A DNA stretch of 64,000 nucleotides from Diplolepis rosae (GCA_030998225.1 JAPYXD010000715.1:3038001-3102000); one strand, 5' to 3'; positions 44,080-56,535 are shown, counted from the first letter of the stretch. Notes: generated by a model from the sequence alone, not told the origin. Translations and numbers: made by a program.

Positions 44080-47000
44080 CATAACCGGGTTTCTATGTGA
44101 AATCGGCCTTGAAACCAAATCAAATTTCGCATTGACTATATGGAAGAGGTTGAGCAAGAGATGATTTTGCCAAATTTTCAGATCATAATTCACCATTTTG
44201 AATGAGTAATGATGGATTTTACCATTTTCGTTTATTGCGTTTTATAGCTAAACTAATCATAGGAAAATTTTGAAAAAAATCAGGATTGTTTTTTCCAATA
44301 AAAGATACATTTGTGAATTTTGGCAGATTTTTATGCATAATTCGTGATGCAAAAAATTGCGAAAATTTTGGCACACAATTTTATTCATGTTTGATTTGCG
44401 CGACCACTCTTTTGAATTATGCTATTCATTAGTTACATATCAATAATTAAAACAGAATTATTGCAGATTTTTGCAAGGTGTGGACTCATTTTTCCACACA
44501 AGACATCAAAAATACCCTCAAATCGTCCTTCTGTTAGTTTACTTCTTGAAATTTTAATGAACACAAATGATAGGAAAAGCTCGTAAATTAAATAATTAAT
44601 TAACTGGGATTTCTGGATAACAAACAATTATTAGCAGCTATTTTGCATTACATTACTTACATTTTCGTTACATTTCTTTAAGAAGTTTTGCCCGTTAAAA
44701 AATTTAGTCCGTTCAAAAACTGTTCGTTTTAAATCAAAGTGATATATAAAATGTAAATTGGTTTTCCTACAAAAATTTATTTTTGCCAAGAAAAACTATT
44801 TTTTTCAATTATAAATTATTCATCATCGCATTCATTTTCGCAACACTCTTTCGACTTGCGAATAATCACAATCAACTGTTTGTTCACAATGCATTTAAAA
44901 ATTTCGATTTTTCGCAACAAAAAAAATTTGCAAAATCTTTTGCAAAAATTTCAGCAGTAAACCGTCTTGGAGATTGATTAACAAATACAATTTTTTTCAT
45001 TAGTCTACTATTATTATAAAAAGTGCTTTAATAATAAGATGTTGGACGAATGTGTATTTTGACGGTTTTTATTTTTTTACCCCCATCCACACCTTGCAAA
45101 AATCTGAAAAAATTCTGTTTTAATTATCGATAGGTAAATAATGAATAGCATAATTCAAAAGAGTGGTCGCGCAAATCAAACATGAATAAAATTGTGTACA
45201 AAAATTTTCGCAATTTCTTGCATCATAAATTATGCATAAAAAAATCTGCAAAAATTCACAAATGTATCTTTTATTGAAAAAAACAATCCTGACTTTTTTA
45301 AAAATTTTCCTATGATTAGTTTAGCTATAAAACGCAATAAACGAAAATGGTAAAATCCGCCATTACTCATTCAAAATGGCGAATTATGATCTGAAAATTT
45401 GGCAAAATCATCTCTGGCTCAACCTCTTCCATATAGTCAATGCGAAATTTGATTTGGTTTCGAGGCCGATTTCAAATAGAAACCCGGTTATGCCCTTTGG
45501 CTCGCAGCGATAACAAAATAAGTTTGGGCAAAAATAAAATTTATTAATAAAATTAGTATTTTGTGTTTCAAATTTTTTTCATGAAAAATAATCTTTTCTC
45601 TTACAAATTAGCCCTTTAATAATAATATTACTATTCCTGAAAGCAAAATTATCTATTTTTGCCTGAGGTCTAATTTTCGTGAATGAACTACCTTAATACA
45701 ATTACTTTGATACCTAGACAAAATTTCAAGTGTTTATCTTTTTAACTTTTCACGCAATTTTCTTTATGTTTTATTTGTGCGACGACTCTTTTGAATTATT
45801 CAATTCATTAGTTACTTATCGATGATTAAAACAGAATTTTTGCAGATTTTTGCAAGGTGTGGACGGGGGTATAAAAAAATAAAAACCGTAAAAATACGCA
45901 TTCTTCCAACATCTTACTATTAAAGCACATTTTATAACAGTAGACAAATGAAAAAAAAAATTATTTAGTAGACAATCTTTAACACGGTTTATTGCTGAAA
46001 TTTTTGCAAAAATTTTGCAGAATATTTTGCGAATTTTTTTTCTTGCGAAAAATCAAAGTTTTTACATGCATTGTGAACAAATGGTTGATTGTGAATATTC
46101 GCAAGTCGAAACAGTGTTACTAAAAATATCTTTTCGTATTCTTTAATATTTTTTCAATTATATAGGTTTTGCCGGTTGAAAATTTAGTACGTTCAAAAAA
46201 TTTCCGTTTTATATAAAAGTGGTATACAAAAAGTAAAATTGGTTTTCCTACAAACTTACAGTTATAAACGAAGACAGCGATGATGACCAATTTATAATTG
46301 AAAAAAAAATTTTATGCTTGGTAAATTTGCAGCCACTTATGGAGTATGAAATGCTATGAAAGTACAATTAACCGTCTATGTTTGTAAAAACTAGATGCTA
46401 GAAAAATATATTACTGTAGAAAAACCAATTTTACATTTTGTATACCACATTTATTTAAAACGGACAGTTTTTGAACGGACTAAATTTTTAACGGGCAAAA
46501 CTTTATAAAAAAATGTAACGAAAATGTAAGTATTGCAATGCAAAATAACTGCTAAAAATTGTTTGTTATCCAGAAATCCAAGTCAATTACTTATATAATT
46601 TACGAGCTTTTCTTATTATTTGTGCTCATTAAAATTTCAAAAAGTGAAGTAAATGGAGGACGATTTGAGGGTATTTTCGATGTCTTGTATGGTAAAATGA
46701 GTATGTTATTTTTAACAAAGAGAAATGAATTTAAACTGTATAGTCGAAAAATATTAAAGAATACGAAAAGATATTTTTAGTAACACTGTTTCGACTTGCG
46801 AATATTCACAATCAACCATTTGTTCACAATGCATGTAAAAACTTTGATTTTTCGCAACAAAAAAAATTCGCAAAATATTCTGCAAAATTTTTGCAAAAAT
46901 TTCAGAAGTAAACCTTGTTAGAGATTGATTACCAAATAAATTTTTTGTTTTCATTTGTCTACTGTTATTATAAAATGTGCTTTAATAGTAAGATGTTGGA

Positions 47001-47420
47001 AGAATGCGTATTTTTACGGTTTTTATTTTTTTATACCCCCGTCCACACCTTGCAAAAATCTGCAAAAATTCTGTTTTAATCATCGATAAGTAACTAATGA
47101 ATTGAATAATTCAAAAGAGTGGTCGCGCAAATCAAACATAAATAAAATTGTGTGCAAAAATTTTCGCAATTTTTCGCATCGCAAATTATGCATCAAAAAA
47201 TCTTCAAAAATGTATCTTTTATTGAAAAAAACAATCCTGACTTTTTTAAAAATTTTCCTATGATTAGTTTAGCTATAAAACGCAATAAACGAAAATGGTA
47301 AAATCCGCCATTACTCATTTAAAACGGCAGATAATGATCTGAAAATTTGGCAAAATCATCTCTTGCCCAACCCCTTCCATATGGTTGATGCGAAATTTGA
47401 TTTGGTATAATAATATGGCG
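44080..47420. repeat. cluster of nested inverted repeats, four arms
   Basis: Related blocks alternate in orientation: about 44080-44720 (minus), 44770-45500 (plus), 45760-46200 (minus) and 46440-47420 (plus). They share CTTGCAAAAATCTG, GAGTGGTCGCGCAAATC, GGTAAAATCCGCCATTACTC and CGAAATTTGATTTGG. Homologous short frames beginning MFVIQKS occur on opposite strands at 44433-44627 and 46559-46780; these are the only hint of coding and match no family I know. Confidence 0.85.
45500..45700. repeat. inverted copy of 36560-36705 plus 38252-38290
   Basis: The reverse complement runs continuously through the point where the tRNA-like array is inserted at 36.7 kb, so it serves as a second empty-site reference. 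Confidence 0.85.
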
Positions 47421-48496
47421 GACTTTAAAAGTGAATATGATCCGAATGACTTAAATTTTGGTTTGACAAGTAGTAGTGTATTTAATACTTAGGCATGATG
47501 AGCGAGGAAGTAGTTCCTTTTCGGCAATAGGCATAGTGAAACACTAAAATATTACAAACCAATAATGTTCGCTTCAAATCGGCTTTTGTACTGTAAAGAA
47601 CAGCGCCTTGGACTTTTAAAAAGCACAGCATATGAGAAGCCAGAAAACATCTCTTGTCGACAAATACTTGTAGTTTGTGAAAATTAACTTCTGTAACTTG
47701 CCGTTTTTTGCTTTTTGAAGTTGCCATTTTATGTTTATTTAATTGATAAGCAAGAAACAGCCTAAAATTTTCCCGATTCAAATCAGACATATTTCGCATT
47801 TCAGTGGCTTTGCATGATTGTAACGCATGGTTCTTCTACAAGCAAAGATTCGATTAGCCTATAATAAAATTCAATTGAAGTAAGCGGTTAAATTCATGCT
47901 TCTTAATTCGTGGGATCCTCAGTAAAAAAAATAGAAGCTGGTGAAAAAAATTCAAGCTATAAGACGAATCAATTTTTTAAGCTGTAATTTATGTAGTTAC
48001 AAATATTTAAAAGTAGAAATGAGAAGTTTACTTACAATATATATACTAACAATAAGAAACATAGACATTTGAGAAAGTACCTCTGGATTACTTGGTATAA
48101 AAATATTATTTAATAATGTAAATAAATTCTACATTTCTCATTTATCACGATAATTAATTGTACTTTATAAAGCTGTATTAGTTTTCTTTCCAAAAATATT
48201 TTATTGTGTAGGATGAAAACTGATATTTAATTAGTAATAATATAAAATATATCGTCTATATTCTTATTATATGAGAAAATATTAAATTTTTATACATTTT
48301 TTCATAGATATTTTTGCTTTGAAATTTGTTTCAGCCGGTTACTTAAAATGGATTTTATTATTAAAACTCACCTTTACCACTCGAAACATAGTTTAAATAT
48401 TTGCCAGTGTTGTTCAAGGATATTCTGCCTTTTCTAACCACTAGGATGTTTTCTGTAATTTTTTTACCATGTGTCTGAGATTAAGGATCAAAACTA
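47421..48496. other. intronic sequence, unrecognised frame at minus 47482-47799
   Basis: The minus frame (105 residues, internal MATSKSKKRQVTEVNFHKL) and a short plus frame near 47424-47492 (MADFKSEYDPND) look more protein-like in composition than their surroundings, but I recognise neither and see no splice context. Confidence 0.3.
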
Positions 48497-49655
48497 CGTA
48501 CACAGAAAAAAATGAAATGTCTGCTACTGCTAACTGCAGTTAGCTGTCGACTAGTTAATTGTGATTGATAAAAAGTTTGCTGAGAGAGTTAACAGTTTGC
48601 TGGGACAGTTAAAAAATGTTAGCTGCAATCGAGGTTGAAAATTTGCATTGGACTCCTTAGTGTATTAAGAGTTGTAGCTAATCATTTGGTTGTTGCTGCT
48701 AAAACAGTTTACTCTCCTAGAAAATCTCAAAATTTGTACTCGTAGCTTTTAAAATTTTGCGCTGATATGTAAGAAGTTAGCAGCGGTTGCTAACGGCTGC
48801 TTAGACATCCTGCGTTTTCTGTGTTGCTCATGCGAACAAAGCGCGTCTAGTCAGATATTCTGCTGTAAATGGTAAGTTGTACACCTGTCGCGTTGTTTTA
48901 AATTTAATTTATAAATAATTCGACGATTCGCGTTAATTTATAATGCAAATGACTGATTTGTAACTGATCTCTGAAGATTGTATTTTAGGTTTTGTAATAG
49001 GTTCTTTATTGTGCTATTTATTATCTTCTTACTGAGGTTATCTTAATTCTAAGTGTTGTATACTTGTAGAATTTTTGAAAACATTATATTGGACCGGCAA
49101 GTAAGTCACTAGTGTTCCCGGTAATGTTTCTACTTGTAGCTATAAGTTTGGTTATCAAAGCAGCTCACGTTTTATTCTTATTCTTGAAAAATTATGCTGT
49201 GATTGAGGTTAGAACTGAATCAGTGTTTTTTCGTTTTTAATTGTGCAGGTTACGATATGTCGCAAGAAATTAGTTGTTTTGATATAACTTGCCAGCAGAC
49301 TTTTGTGAGTATAGAAGGGTTACGAGATCATTTTTTTCTTAAGCACCCAAGGTGTAACTGTATTTAAATGTAGGTTTGGAAGTTCAAAATCAATGATTTT
49401 GAGTGCTACCTCTATTTGCAGCAATTGCTAATAAAATTAACTAGTACTTCAAACGCTGTTAGAACAGGAAGATACCACGACCGATAGGCTACTGCTCACA
49501 ATCGTTGTTACCAGTGCTAACGTAAATTAGCTGGCATCGCTAAAGTACTCTAGCGAATAGACGTTAGTATTAGCAGCTAAGACATTCGCTGTGAGACTTT
49601 CTTAGCTGTGGTAGCGAATATTTAGCTAATGCAGCTAATTATTTTTTTCCAGATA
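48497..49655 (+). mobile_element. TAGCTG-rich element carrying a zinc-finger exon
   Basis: The block begins ACACAGAAAAAAATGAAATG and ends AGCTAATTATTTTTTTCCAG; the ends are roughly inverted (GAAAAAAAT). Both terminal 300 bases are dense in GCTAA/TTAGC words, as expected of subterminal transposase-binding sites. The last 280 bases recur inverted at 28775-29062. Between them is a short exon-like reading frame at 49257. Confidence 0.6.
49249..49351 (+). CDS. putative first coding exon with C2H2 zinc finger
   Basis: A pyrimidine tract and acceptor (TTTTTAATTGTGCAG) precede 49249. An ATG at 49257 starts MSQEISCFDITCQQTFVSIE, continuing GLRDHFFLKHPR. This gives Cys7-x4-Cys12-x12-His25-x4-His30, a C2H2 zinc finger with C-x4-C spacing. 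A donor-like CCAAG/GTGTAA follows at 49351/49352. Without splicing the frame ends at TAA 49365-49367 (36 residues). It may be the DNA-binding exon of the mobile element's own gene. No downstream exon was identified. Confidence 0.45.
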
Positions 49656-50086
49656 AAATGACAAAAATTATATGTTAATCCAACCATGTAAGATCACTAT
49701 TTTTGTTAATAAAATATTTTGTTCGAAATTTGGTAAATGTGTCAGAAGATAATAAGGAACGTCTGTTACTTCGTTTCAGTAAAAATTCTGCAATTTTTCT
49801 TATTCTAAAATATAAAACTGAGGTGTTATTGACAATTACAGCTATGTAACTGCATTCCCACAAAATGAAATGTCTTTATATTTTGGAAAATGAATCAAAA
49901 ATTTTTGAGAGAAATCTGTTATGTCTTGAATATTCATAATGATATCAATAAATTTTGATTAAAGAAAAAAAAATTCATTTCAGTAAATTTTCAGAGTATA
50001 TTACCGAACAGTGTCAGACCACTGCAGCAGGTCACGTGACCTGAATGGCCCATGGCCTTAAAAAGAGGAGTTGAGGTGTTAGAGTC
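49656..50086. other. AT-rich intronic sequence
   Basis: Nothing recognised. Confidence 0.4.
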
Positions 50087-50275
50087 TTGATTAAATTCGC
50101 ACCAAAGAGGAAAATCCTTAAAAAGTGCCTGCAGATTGACGAGGGACCTTATGAAACTAAATATAAAGGTCAGGAACATACATATTGCAGAATCCTAAAA
50201 CTGCAGAACGAAGAGAGATATTCAACAAAATATTATAAATTAAGAACGATACAGCTTACCGATATTTGTAGTTAA
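50087..50275 (+). pseudogene. possible Gypsy integrase C-terminal fragment
   Basis: The 62-residue frame has KKCLQIDEGPYETKYKGQEH followed by TYCRILKLQNEERYSTKY, which resembles the GPY-type tail of Ty3/Gypsy integrases in order and spacing. No other part of such an element is seen nearby. A purine-rich stretch follows (GGGCTGGAGAAGAAGG). Chance similarity is possible. Confidence 0.35.
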
Positions 50276-51978
50276 TTCAACCAGTTGGTAGGACAAGGGC
50301 TGGAGAAGAAGGCTGTCTTCGATGACACCCATAATTTTTTTACTCAACTGGACTTTTAAAAATTCTGTGATGCATGACTAAAACTAGTCACTCTTGTTCA
50401 TTTTTCACCGATTGCACGTGGCTGCAACTAACACACACGCACACGAATCCTCGACACTTTTGCCTTGTTAATTTTATAAAAATTAAAAGATGGATGATTT
50501 CGAACCAGAAAGAAAACATTAATTTTTAAATTGTGTTCTTTCTCCACTTTTAATCGTTTATAACCTTAATATGGCTTCTCGAAAAATATCTTCTTGTCGT
50601 TTTGAGATTCGACGACAGGATTATTTTTGAATTTTGTTTTTCAACGCCAGGCTGTACACGCACAGTTAACTCTCGCGGCTAACCAACCACCGACGCACTC
50701 AAAATATTATTTCAGAAGCGTAGTGATAAAAATTTTACTTGTTTAATTTTTTAGCGCGACAACCCCGTGAACGGCTTTCATCGGAGGAAAGATTTTAGAA
50801 ATATTTACGTCCGCCCAAGTACAATCCACAATTTGTGGCCCTGGCTAGGTCTTTTTACGAATCTAGGTCAACTATCCAGCTGATAGGACGTGCTTGTTCC
50901 GAACCGCGGGCGGGCGAATGCAAAGAACCGTGTCTTGCTCTTTAGAGTTCTTACCCGGAGTAAGAAGCTCGTCAGACTGCGTTTTTGATTTCAAATTGAT
51001 TGATTTTTATAGAATTGTATCGATGTCATTCAAGTGGGGAATAGTGATGACTTGGAATTATTTCTATGTGGCGTGATTTCTGTGAAGAGGAATTTTTGCT
51101 GAGAAAGTATTTGGAAATATTAAAGGCGTAAATACTTGGTAGTTTTGGAATTCTTCATGTCTATTGCCAAGTGAGAATTTTGGTCGACTTGGAATTTTAT
51201 TAATTACTGATAATTTCTGGATTATTCCAGACTTTTAACAAGTCGTAGGGCGATATCAGGATTTTAGATTGACCTTTAGAATGTTTTGGAATCTGACACC
51301 TTTTCGGTTTTTCATATTTTCAGAAAAACGTTGGTTCAGATTCTTTTGGTAATGTATTACTCACTGGCCGACAATTTTTCAGCTACTCAAGCTTTAGATA
51401 TAATAAATAATAGGAATAGTGATTTAGTGGATTGAGGTGGTTCCAGGAATACTATTGCATTCATAAAATCGATACCAGCGGTCAAGGAATTTAGCGCGTG
51501 GTCTCTAACATGCGTAGGATCCGTCAAAGTCAGTGCGTACGGGCGAGCGTAAGCTGCTTACGGCTGGCGTAAGGTGATCATGACGTGGCTGCAAGGGTTA
51601 TACCTACGCTTACAGCCACTAAGGTCCAGCTTACGTGCGTGTGAGCATTTTCCATTTCGTTTTCCTTTTCCTTCTTTCTCCGCTATTTATCACTATGAAG
51701 AATCCTTCCCCTTGCATGGAGATTGTTGTTTTAATTTTGAGTTTCCTAATATGTTTAGGTCCTTGAACCGACCCCTTTACCTGCCTCTGCTGAACGTGCA
51801 AAAGCGCTCAGGTTACGAGAACCGTGAATGAACTATTTATCGTTAATTTGAGTCTTGCATAAAATACTTCGCTTGAATGATAATAAAATATTTTTATGAA
51901 ATTACAACTTATTATAATCTTTAATATTTTATTCACGGTTTGCTCGTAACATAAGCTACTTTAGAGATATTATTTTAG
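50276..51978. other. less AT-rich intronic sequence, possible LTR remains
   Basis: GC content is higher than average between 50400 and 51830. A GCGACAACCCCGTGAAC string at 50757-50773 weakly resembles a primer-binding site, but no LTR pair was found. A cluster of small palindromes around CTTAC/GTAAG lies at 51540-51640. No protein was recognised. Confidence 0.35.
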
Positions 51979-53221
51979 TCATTCTCCATACTTCATTTTC
52001 TCATATTCCTTAATTTCCTCCTTTCCACTCTTAGCCATCTCTTCGAATCTCCTTGTGTACCTACAAAGCTCAGTAACCGGCTTTTTCTTTAGCATATCTT
52101 CTATTTTCCTTTTCTTGTCCCTATCATTTCCCTCCTCCCACAATTTTTCGATCCACTCTGACTCCTCTCCCTTTATAACTTCTACGCTCATTTTGATTTC
52201 TAGTATATGCTCCAGGGGCTCAGCTTCTTCATTGCAAAAGCTAGATCTTAAGTCCTTGTACCCATAATTTCCTACTTTTTAGTTCCTCATCTAGGAAATC
52301 CAATTCTTCTTAATTTGTTATTCTTTCACAAGTAATTCCTTTCCCACCTCTCTCATTGCTTCTTCCAAAATGAATACAATTAATCTCTAGGCTCCCTATT
52401 TCCTCCCTCAGGCATATTCGTGGCCATTTGTCGTCTTCCATTTTTACTATCATACAGAAATAGTTTCCAGCCCCCACCACTATTCTCCATAAATATCCAG
52501 GTGTGTTGCTATTCACTCCTAGTGCCATTTTTACACATCTTTCTTGTGCCGTTTTCATTTCTTCTCTTCTCGCACATCCCCATATTGTCACTCCGTACAT
52601 AAATTCTGACTTCACCAGTGTGTTTTCTATTTCCACTTTTCTTGCCAGCTTCTGTAGGTGCTTCTCAAAGGTTGAGCACGTCCTGAACTAAAACCCTAGG
52701 TACCATTATTTCCAATTCGTCTTCTTTAAATTCCCACCTTTCGCCTTTCTTTCTTCTTCCCCCTTTCCTGAGCAGCATTATTTTACTTTTCTCTAAGTTC
52801 ATCTTCATCCTGTTCCTTTCCACGTACTTCTCCATAGTTCTCAACATTTCTCGCATTTCTTCCGCGTCATCCGCTACTATGGAAACGTAATCTGCAAACT
52901 TCAATACCTATATTTTCGTCATTCAAATTACCGTACCTCCCTCATTTTTGCTTTCCTATTCGTTCTCCAAATCATTTAGTCCTATTACAATATAAACAAT
53001 ATCAAACTCAGAAGACAGCTCTGTCTGAATCCAATCTATGTTTTAAATTTTTCATAAATTCCCTCTTGTATTATTACGGAATTAGTAGTCTTCCTGTAGA
53101 AACCCTTGATTATTTTCAACATTCGTCCTTTTATACCTATTTTTTCCAGCTTTCATATCATTAGCTCTCTATCTATTGAATCGTATGCCTTCTTAAAATC
53201 TATAAATGCTACATAAAGTTT
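51979..53221 (-). pseudogene. LINE reverse transcriptase, C-terminal part
   Basis: Reading down the minus strand from 53221: YVAFIDFKKAYDSIDRE is reverse transcriptase motif A with its Asp. Next comes KFADYVSIVADDAEEMREML, where the catalytic FADD box reads FADY, then ERNRMKMNLEKSKIMLLRKG. The C-terminal part (EFMYGVTIWGCARREEM, ERCVKMALGVNSNTPGYLWR) is typical of insect LINEs of the Jockey/R1-related kind. Several frame changes and stops separate the pieces. The end lies near 51979 (EYEKMKYGE). The 5' part continues at 54055 after a nested insertion. Confidence 0.88.
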
Positions 53222-54054
53222 CACTGTAAAAAATCCAGTTGAAAATTACCAATCGATTATAAAATATTTTGCGATTTACTTTACCATGAAAGTGTAAAAA
53301 TGCAGACTGAATGTAAATCTACCAGAATTTTATAATTCCACGCTTCATGACGCATCTTCGTTCCAACGCCCGGCGCTGCAGCATGCAGTGATTCTATAAC
53401 CTCTATAACCTAGAAAGCCAACTCTCCTGCAATCGCAGCAAGTTTCGACTTCTTATTTAATCTATCATTTATATCGCGTTTTCACAATGTAATGGTAAGT
53501 ATTAAATTAAGAAAATAAACTAAAAAATTCGGCTTTGAAAATAATATAAGCGAAATTTAATATTTAAATCAATGACAAGAATTTTTCAATATACATATAT
53601 ACACTGAGAAAAAAATGCTACTGAATCAAAAGCATTTCTTCCCAGAAGCATGTATGCTATTAATTCATAAAAATATACTACAAGAACCAATAAATATGTT
53701 ACTAATTCTATAGCATATTGATTTGAATCCATGATATACATGATTTTGGAAAGAAATTCTTTTGATTCAATAGCATTTTTTTCTCAGTGACTGTCAGTGT
53801 TAATTTACAAAGGATATATATAGCGCATGCGCAATAAAATTCATCCCGGACATTTTACATTGTCAATTGAATTTTACAACAAGAAACGTAAAATCATACT
53901 GCATTGAAAGTGAGATTAAGAAAATTTTACTGTCTGTATGTGATTTTACCGCTTCAAATTATTTTTACACCATTTTGGTAAAATTACCACGTTAATCACT
54001 AGTAATTTCATGTCCCCTGTTCTACGTGGTAATTTCCAACTGAATTTTTTAGTG
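53222..54054. mobile_element. CACTG-ended MITE inside the LINE
   Basis: The left end CACTGTAAAAAATCCAGTTG and the reverse complement of the right end, CACTAAAAAATTCAGTTGGA, are inverted, followed on both sides by AAATTACCA. It interrupts the LINE between KKKRG and LYVAF. The flanking bases are consistent with a 2-bp AA/TT duplication. Length is 833 bp including a second, nested MITE. Confidence 0.88.
53602..53789. mobile_element. 188-bp CACTGAGAAAA MITE nested in the previous MITE
   Basis: Terminal inverted repeats of about 39 bp start CACTGAGAAAAAAATGCTAC on the left and CACTGAGAAAAAAATGCTAT as the reverse complement on the right. No coding capacity. A target duplication was not clear. Confidence 0.9.
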
Positions 54055-54370
54055 TTCCCTCTTTTCTTTTTTAGCTTGTTTCCTATTAGGCCATTTAACA
54101 CAAAGATATGATCCCTTGTAACTCTTCACTCCCTTATTAATCCCACCTGGCTCTCCTTCAATATCCGTCAATTTTCTATCAATTCTCTTAGTCTCCTCCC
54201 TATTATGCTTACCATCAGCTTGTACCTCGAATTTAATACTACCCCCCCCCCCCCCTCCCCCAGTTGGCTGTCAATTCTTCATCACCCGTCATATAGATTG
54301 GGTACATTCTTACTTCCTCCCTTAACCTCCCTAGTTCCCACGTTTTCCCTGAGTTACCTTAACCAAATTC
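54055..54370 (-). pseudogene. LINE reverse transcriptase, N-terminal part
   Basis: On the minus strand, pieces in shifting phase read MYPIYMTGDEELTANWGRG, VVLNSRYKLMVSIIGRRLRE, LIEN, LKESQVGLI and TRDHIFVLNGLIGNKLKKKR, which lead directly into the part beyond the MITE. This is the finger/palm start of the reverse transcriptase. A run of about 14-16 C (plus strand, near 54241-54256) has expanded inside the NWGRG segment. Confidence 0.85.
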
Positions 54371-55269
54371 TCGGTAAATTTTGGTGGGCTATACTGAGAC
54401 TTTGCTTTTTGAAGCTCATTGCAAGACAGCCAAATATCACTCTTAGTGAAAGACTTGTTGATATAAAATGCCAAAGAATTTTCACGTCTTCTTTTTAATT
54501 GAAAATTATAAAAATTTTCGAATTTTTTTCAGACTTTCAAAATTTTTATTAACATGACTCAGTGCTTAAAGGCAAGTCATTAACATGGATTTTGGGTCAT
54601 GTTTTTTAATAGGATTTATGAATAATAATTGAGAAGTTTAGTCACTTTGAATTTTTTAATTTAAATATGAATTTCATACTTTTCTTAATATTAAATTTAG
54701 CATTACCCTTGCTTTCAAGAGATGAATTTGCAATTCTTAGTTTGGCTTCTGACTCACTGTTTATATTGGAAATTTTAATGTTCACCATACAGAGAATGTA
54801 ACCCATCATTGAATTCACACATTATATTTCATAAATTTTTTGGATAATTCATTTTTTAATAAATTCTGCCATTTCTACTTACCTTGTACTCGTATAACTC
54901 GTAAAAACAAGAAAATAAAACATTGCAATGAAAAAAGTTTAAGAGAGATGAGTGATTAAAGGTGTATAATTTCCACTTTATGATGTATTTGTATTTCACA
55001 AGAAGCCAAAACGAAAAGTGACAAAAAGGGGAAGAATTTATATGGACTATATTTTGTTTCGGAAGGAGTTCGAAATTAATTTTTTTTTTCTAGGATGCGG
55101 TAATGAGAAGTAGTGAAAATGAGAGCGAAAAAAACAGGAAAAAAACGCTTTCGTTCATTTGAAAGCCTGTCTATCATTGTCCAAGACTTTGACTGTATAT
55201 TATTTTGTTATTTTTATTACAATATTATTCGTAAGAAAAGAAAAAGTTAACCATTTATTTTTATATAGG
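54371..55269. other. AT-rich intronic sequence
   Basis: No gene or repeat recognised. Confidence 0.4.
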
Positions 55270-56450
55270 ATCGTAGTTACTTATCTGATCGATGAAATTT
55301 GTGTCGATTACAATGGCAGTAATACCAAATGTGCTCATGAGATGAAATATATCATTTTCACAGCAATTTTTTGAGCTGAATCCGAATCTGGCCTCCATTT
55401 CTTCCCAGAACATCAGGTTTTTAAGATTTTTCTAATCAAATTTTTTTTGAAAAATCACAAATCATGACATTTTCTACAAATTTTTTTTTAAAAAGAAATA
55501 TATGATTTCAATGCAGAATCCAACGGTGGGCTTGTTTTCCTGATATCTTGTACGGTTGCCGAGATAATTTAGAAAAACTAAGAAAAACACAAAACAAAGG
55601 TGGTTTTACAAAAAAAACTCCATATTTAATTGAAAATAATTCATTTTCCAGTCGTCTAAGAGTCATTCTCTTTGTCTTTTTATGCAAACAAGAGTTTACA
55701 GCTGTTGCATGGGACATAGTGGAGGGGAATTACGCATGCGTCTTGTACACTTTCCCTACAACGATTCCTTGTATCACGTGTGCAGCGACAGTGTGACGCC
55801 TGCGTGATTAAAACTTGCTCGAAAATCCGAAGCTTTGAATTCTGTTAACACTACAAATATGGTAAACTTCGTGAATAATGTGAGAATTGCTAATATTGGA
55901 GATTGCGATGCAATGAAATACTAGATAGTACAATAATTCGCTTCAAGTATGTGTAACCCGTCAAACTAGCAGCTCTATAGAATGATACAACTTCTCTGCC
56001 ATGTATCTTTCGAACGGTGATAGCCTGAACCCTAAATATTTTTTACATTTCTTCAGCATCAAAAAACAAAGATAATGATACTTAGACGACTGGAAAATGA
56101 ATGATTTTTAGTTAAATATGGAGCTTTTTTTGTAAAAGCACTTTTGTTTCGTGTTTTTCTCAGTTTTTCTAAATTATCTCGGCAACCGTACCAGATATCA
56201 AAAAAACAGATCCACCGTTGGATTCTGTATTAAAAACGCATCGGAATCATATGCTGCTTTTCATACAAAAAAAATGTTTACAACATTTTATCTCATGATT
56301 TGTGATTTTTCAAAACAAAGATATAATTAAAAAATTCTCAAAAACCTGATGTTCTGGGAAAAAATAGAGGCCAGATTCGGATTAAGCACAAAAAACTACT
56401 CTGAAAAAGACATATCTCATTCCATGAGCACATAGGTCACTTTTGTTGAC
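55270..56450. repeat. fold-back repeat, arms about 300-400 bp
   Basis: The left arm (about 55370-55675) and right arm (about 56070-56390) are inverted copies sharing AATCCGAATCTGGCCTC, GAACATCAGGTTTTT, GATATCTTGTACGGTTGCCG and CAGTCGTCTAAG with moderate divergence. The spacer (55680-56065) contains a GC-richer stretch with GTACACTTTCCCTACAACG. No transposase was recognised. Confidence 0.85.
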
Positions 56451-56454
56451 CAGT

Positions 56455-56535
56455 GTTATCACTTGTATCGATCGATGACACATGGCCTGGCTGAGCAGCA
56501 CTTCCATTTTTATGAAGATGCCAAAAAGTTTTTTT
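56455..56535 (+). pseudogene. mariner transposase tail fragment
   Basis: The plus strand reads YRSMTHGLAEQHFHFYEDAK, then KFF, the segment after the third catalytic Asp of mariner transposases. It closely parallels the relic at 22975-23030 (FRSMTHGLVHQHFYSYE). It is only about 27 codons and lies less than 90 bases from a golgin-45 exon. Confidence 0.8.

Noticed and set aside
50757..50773. Primer-binding site of a second LTR element
   Set aside because: The resemblance is weak and neither a matching LTR nor a Gag frame follows.
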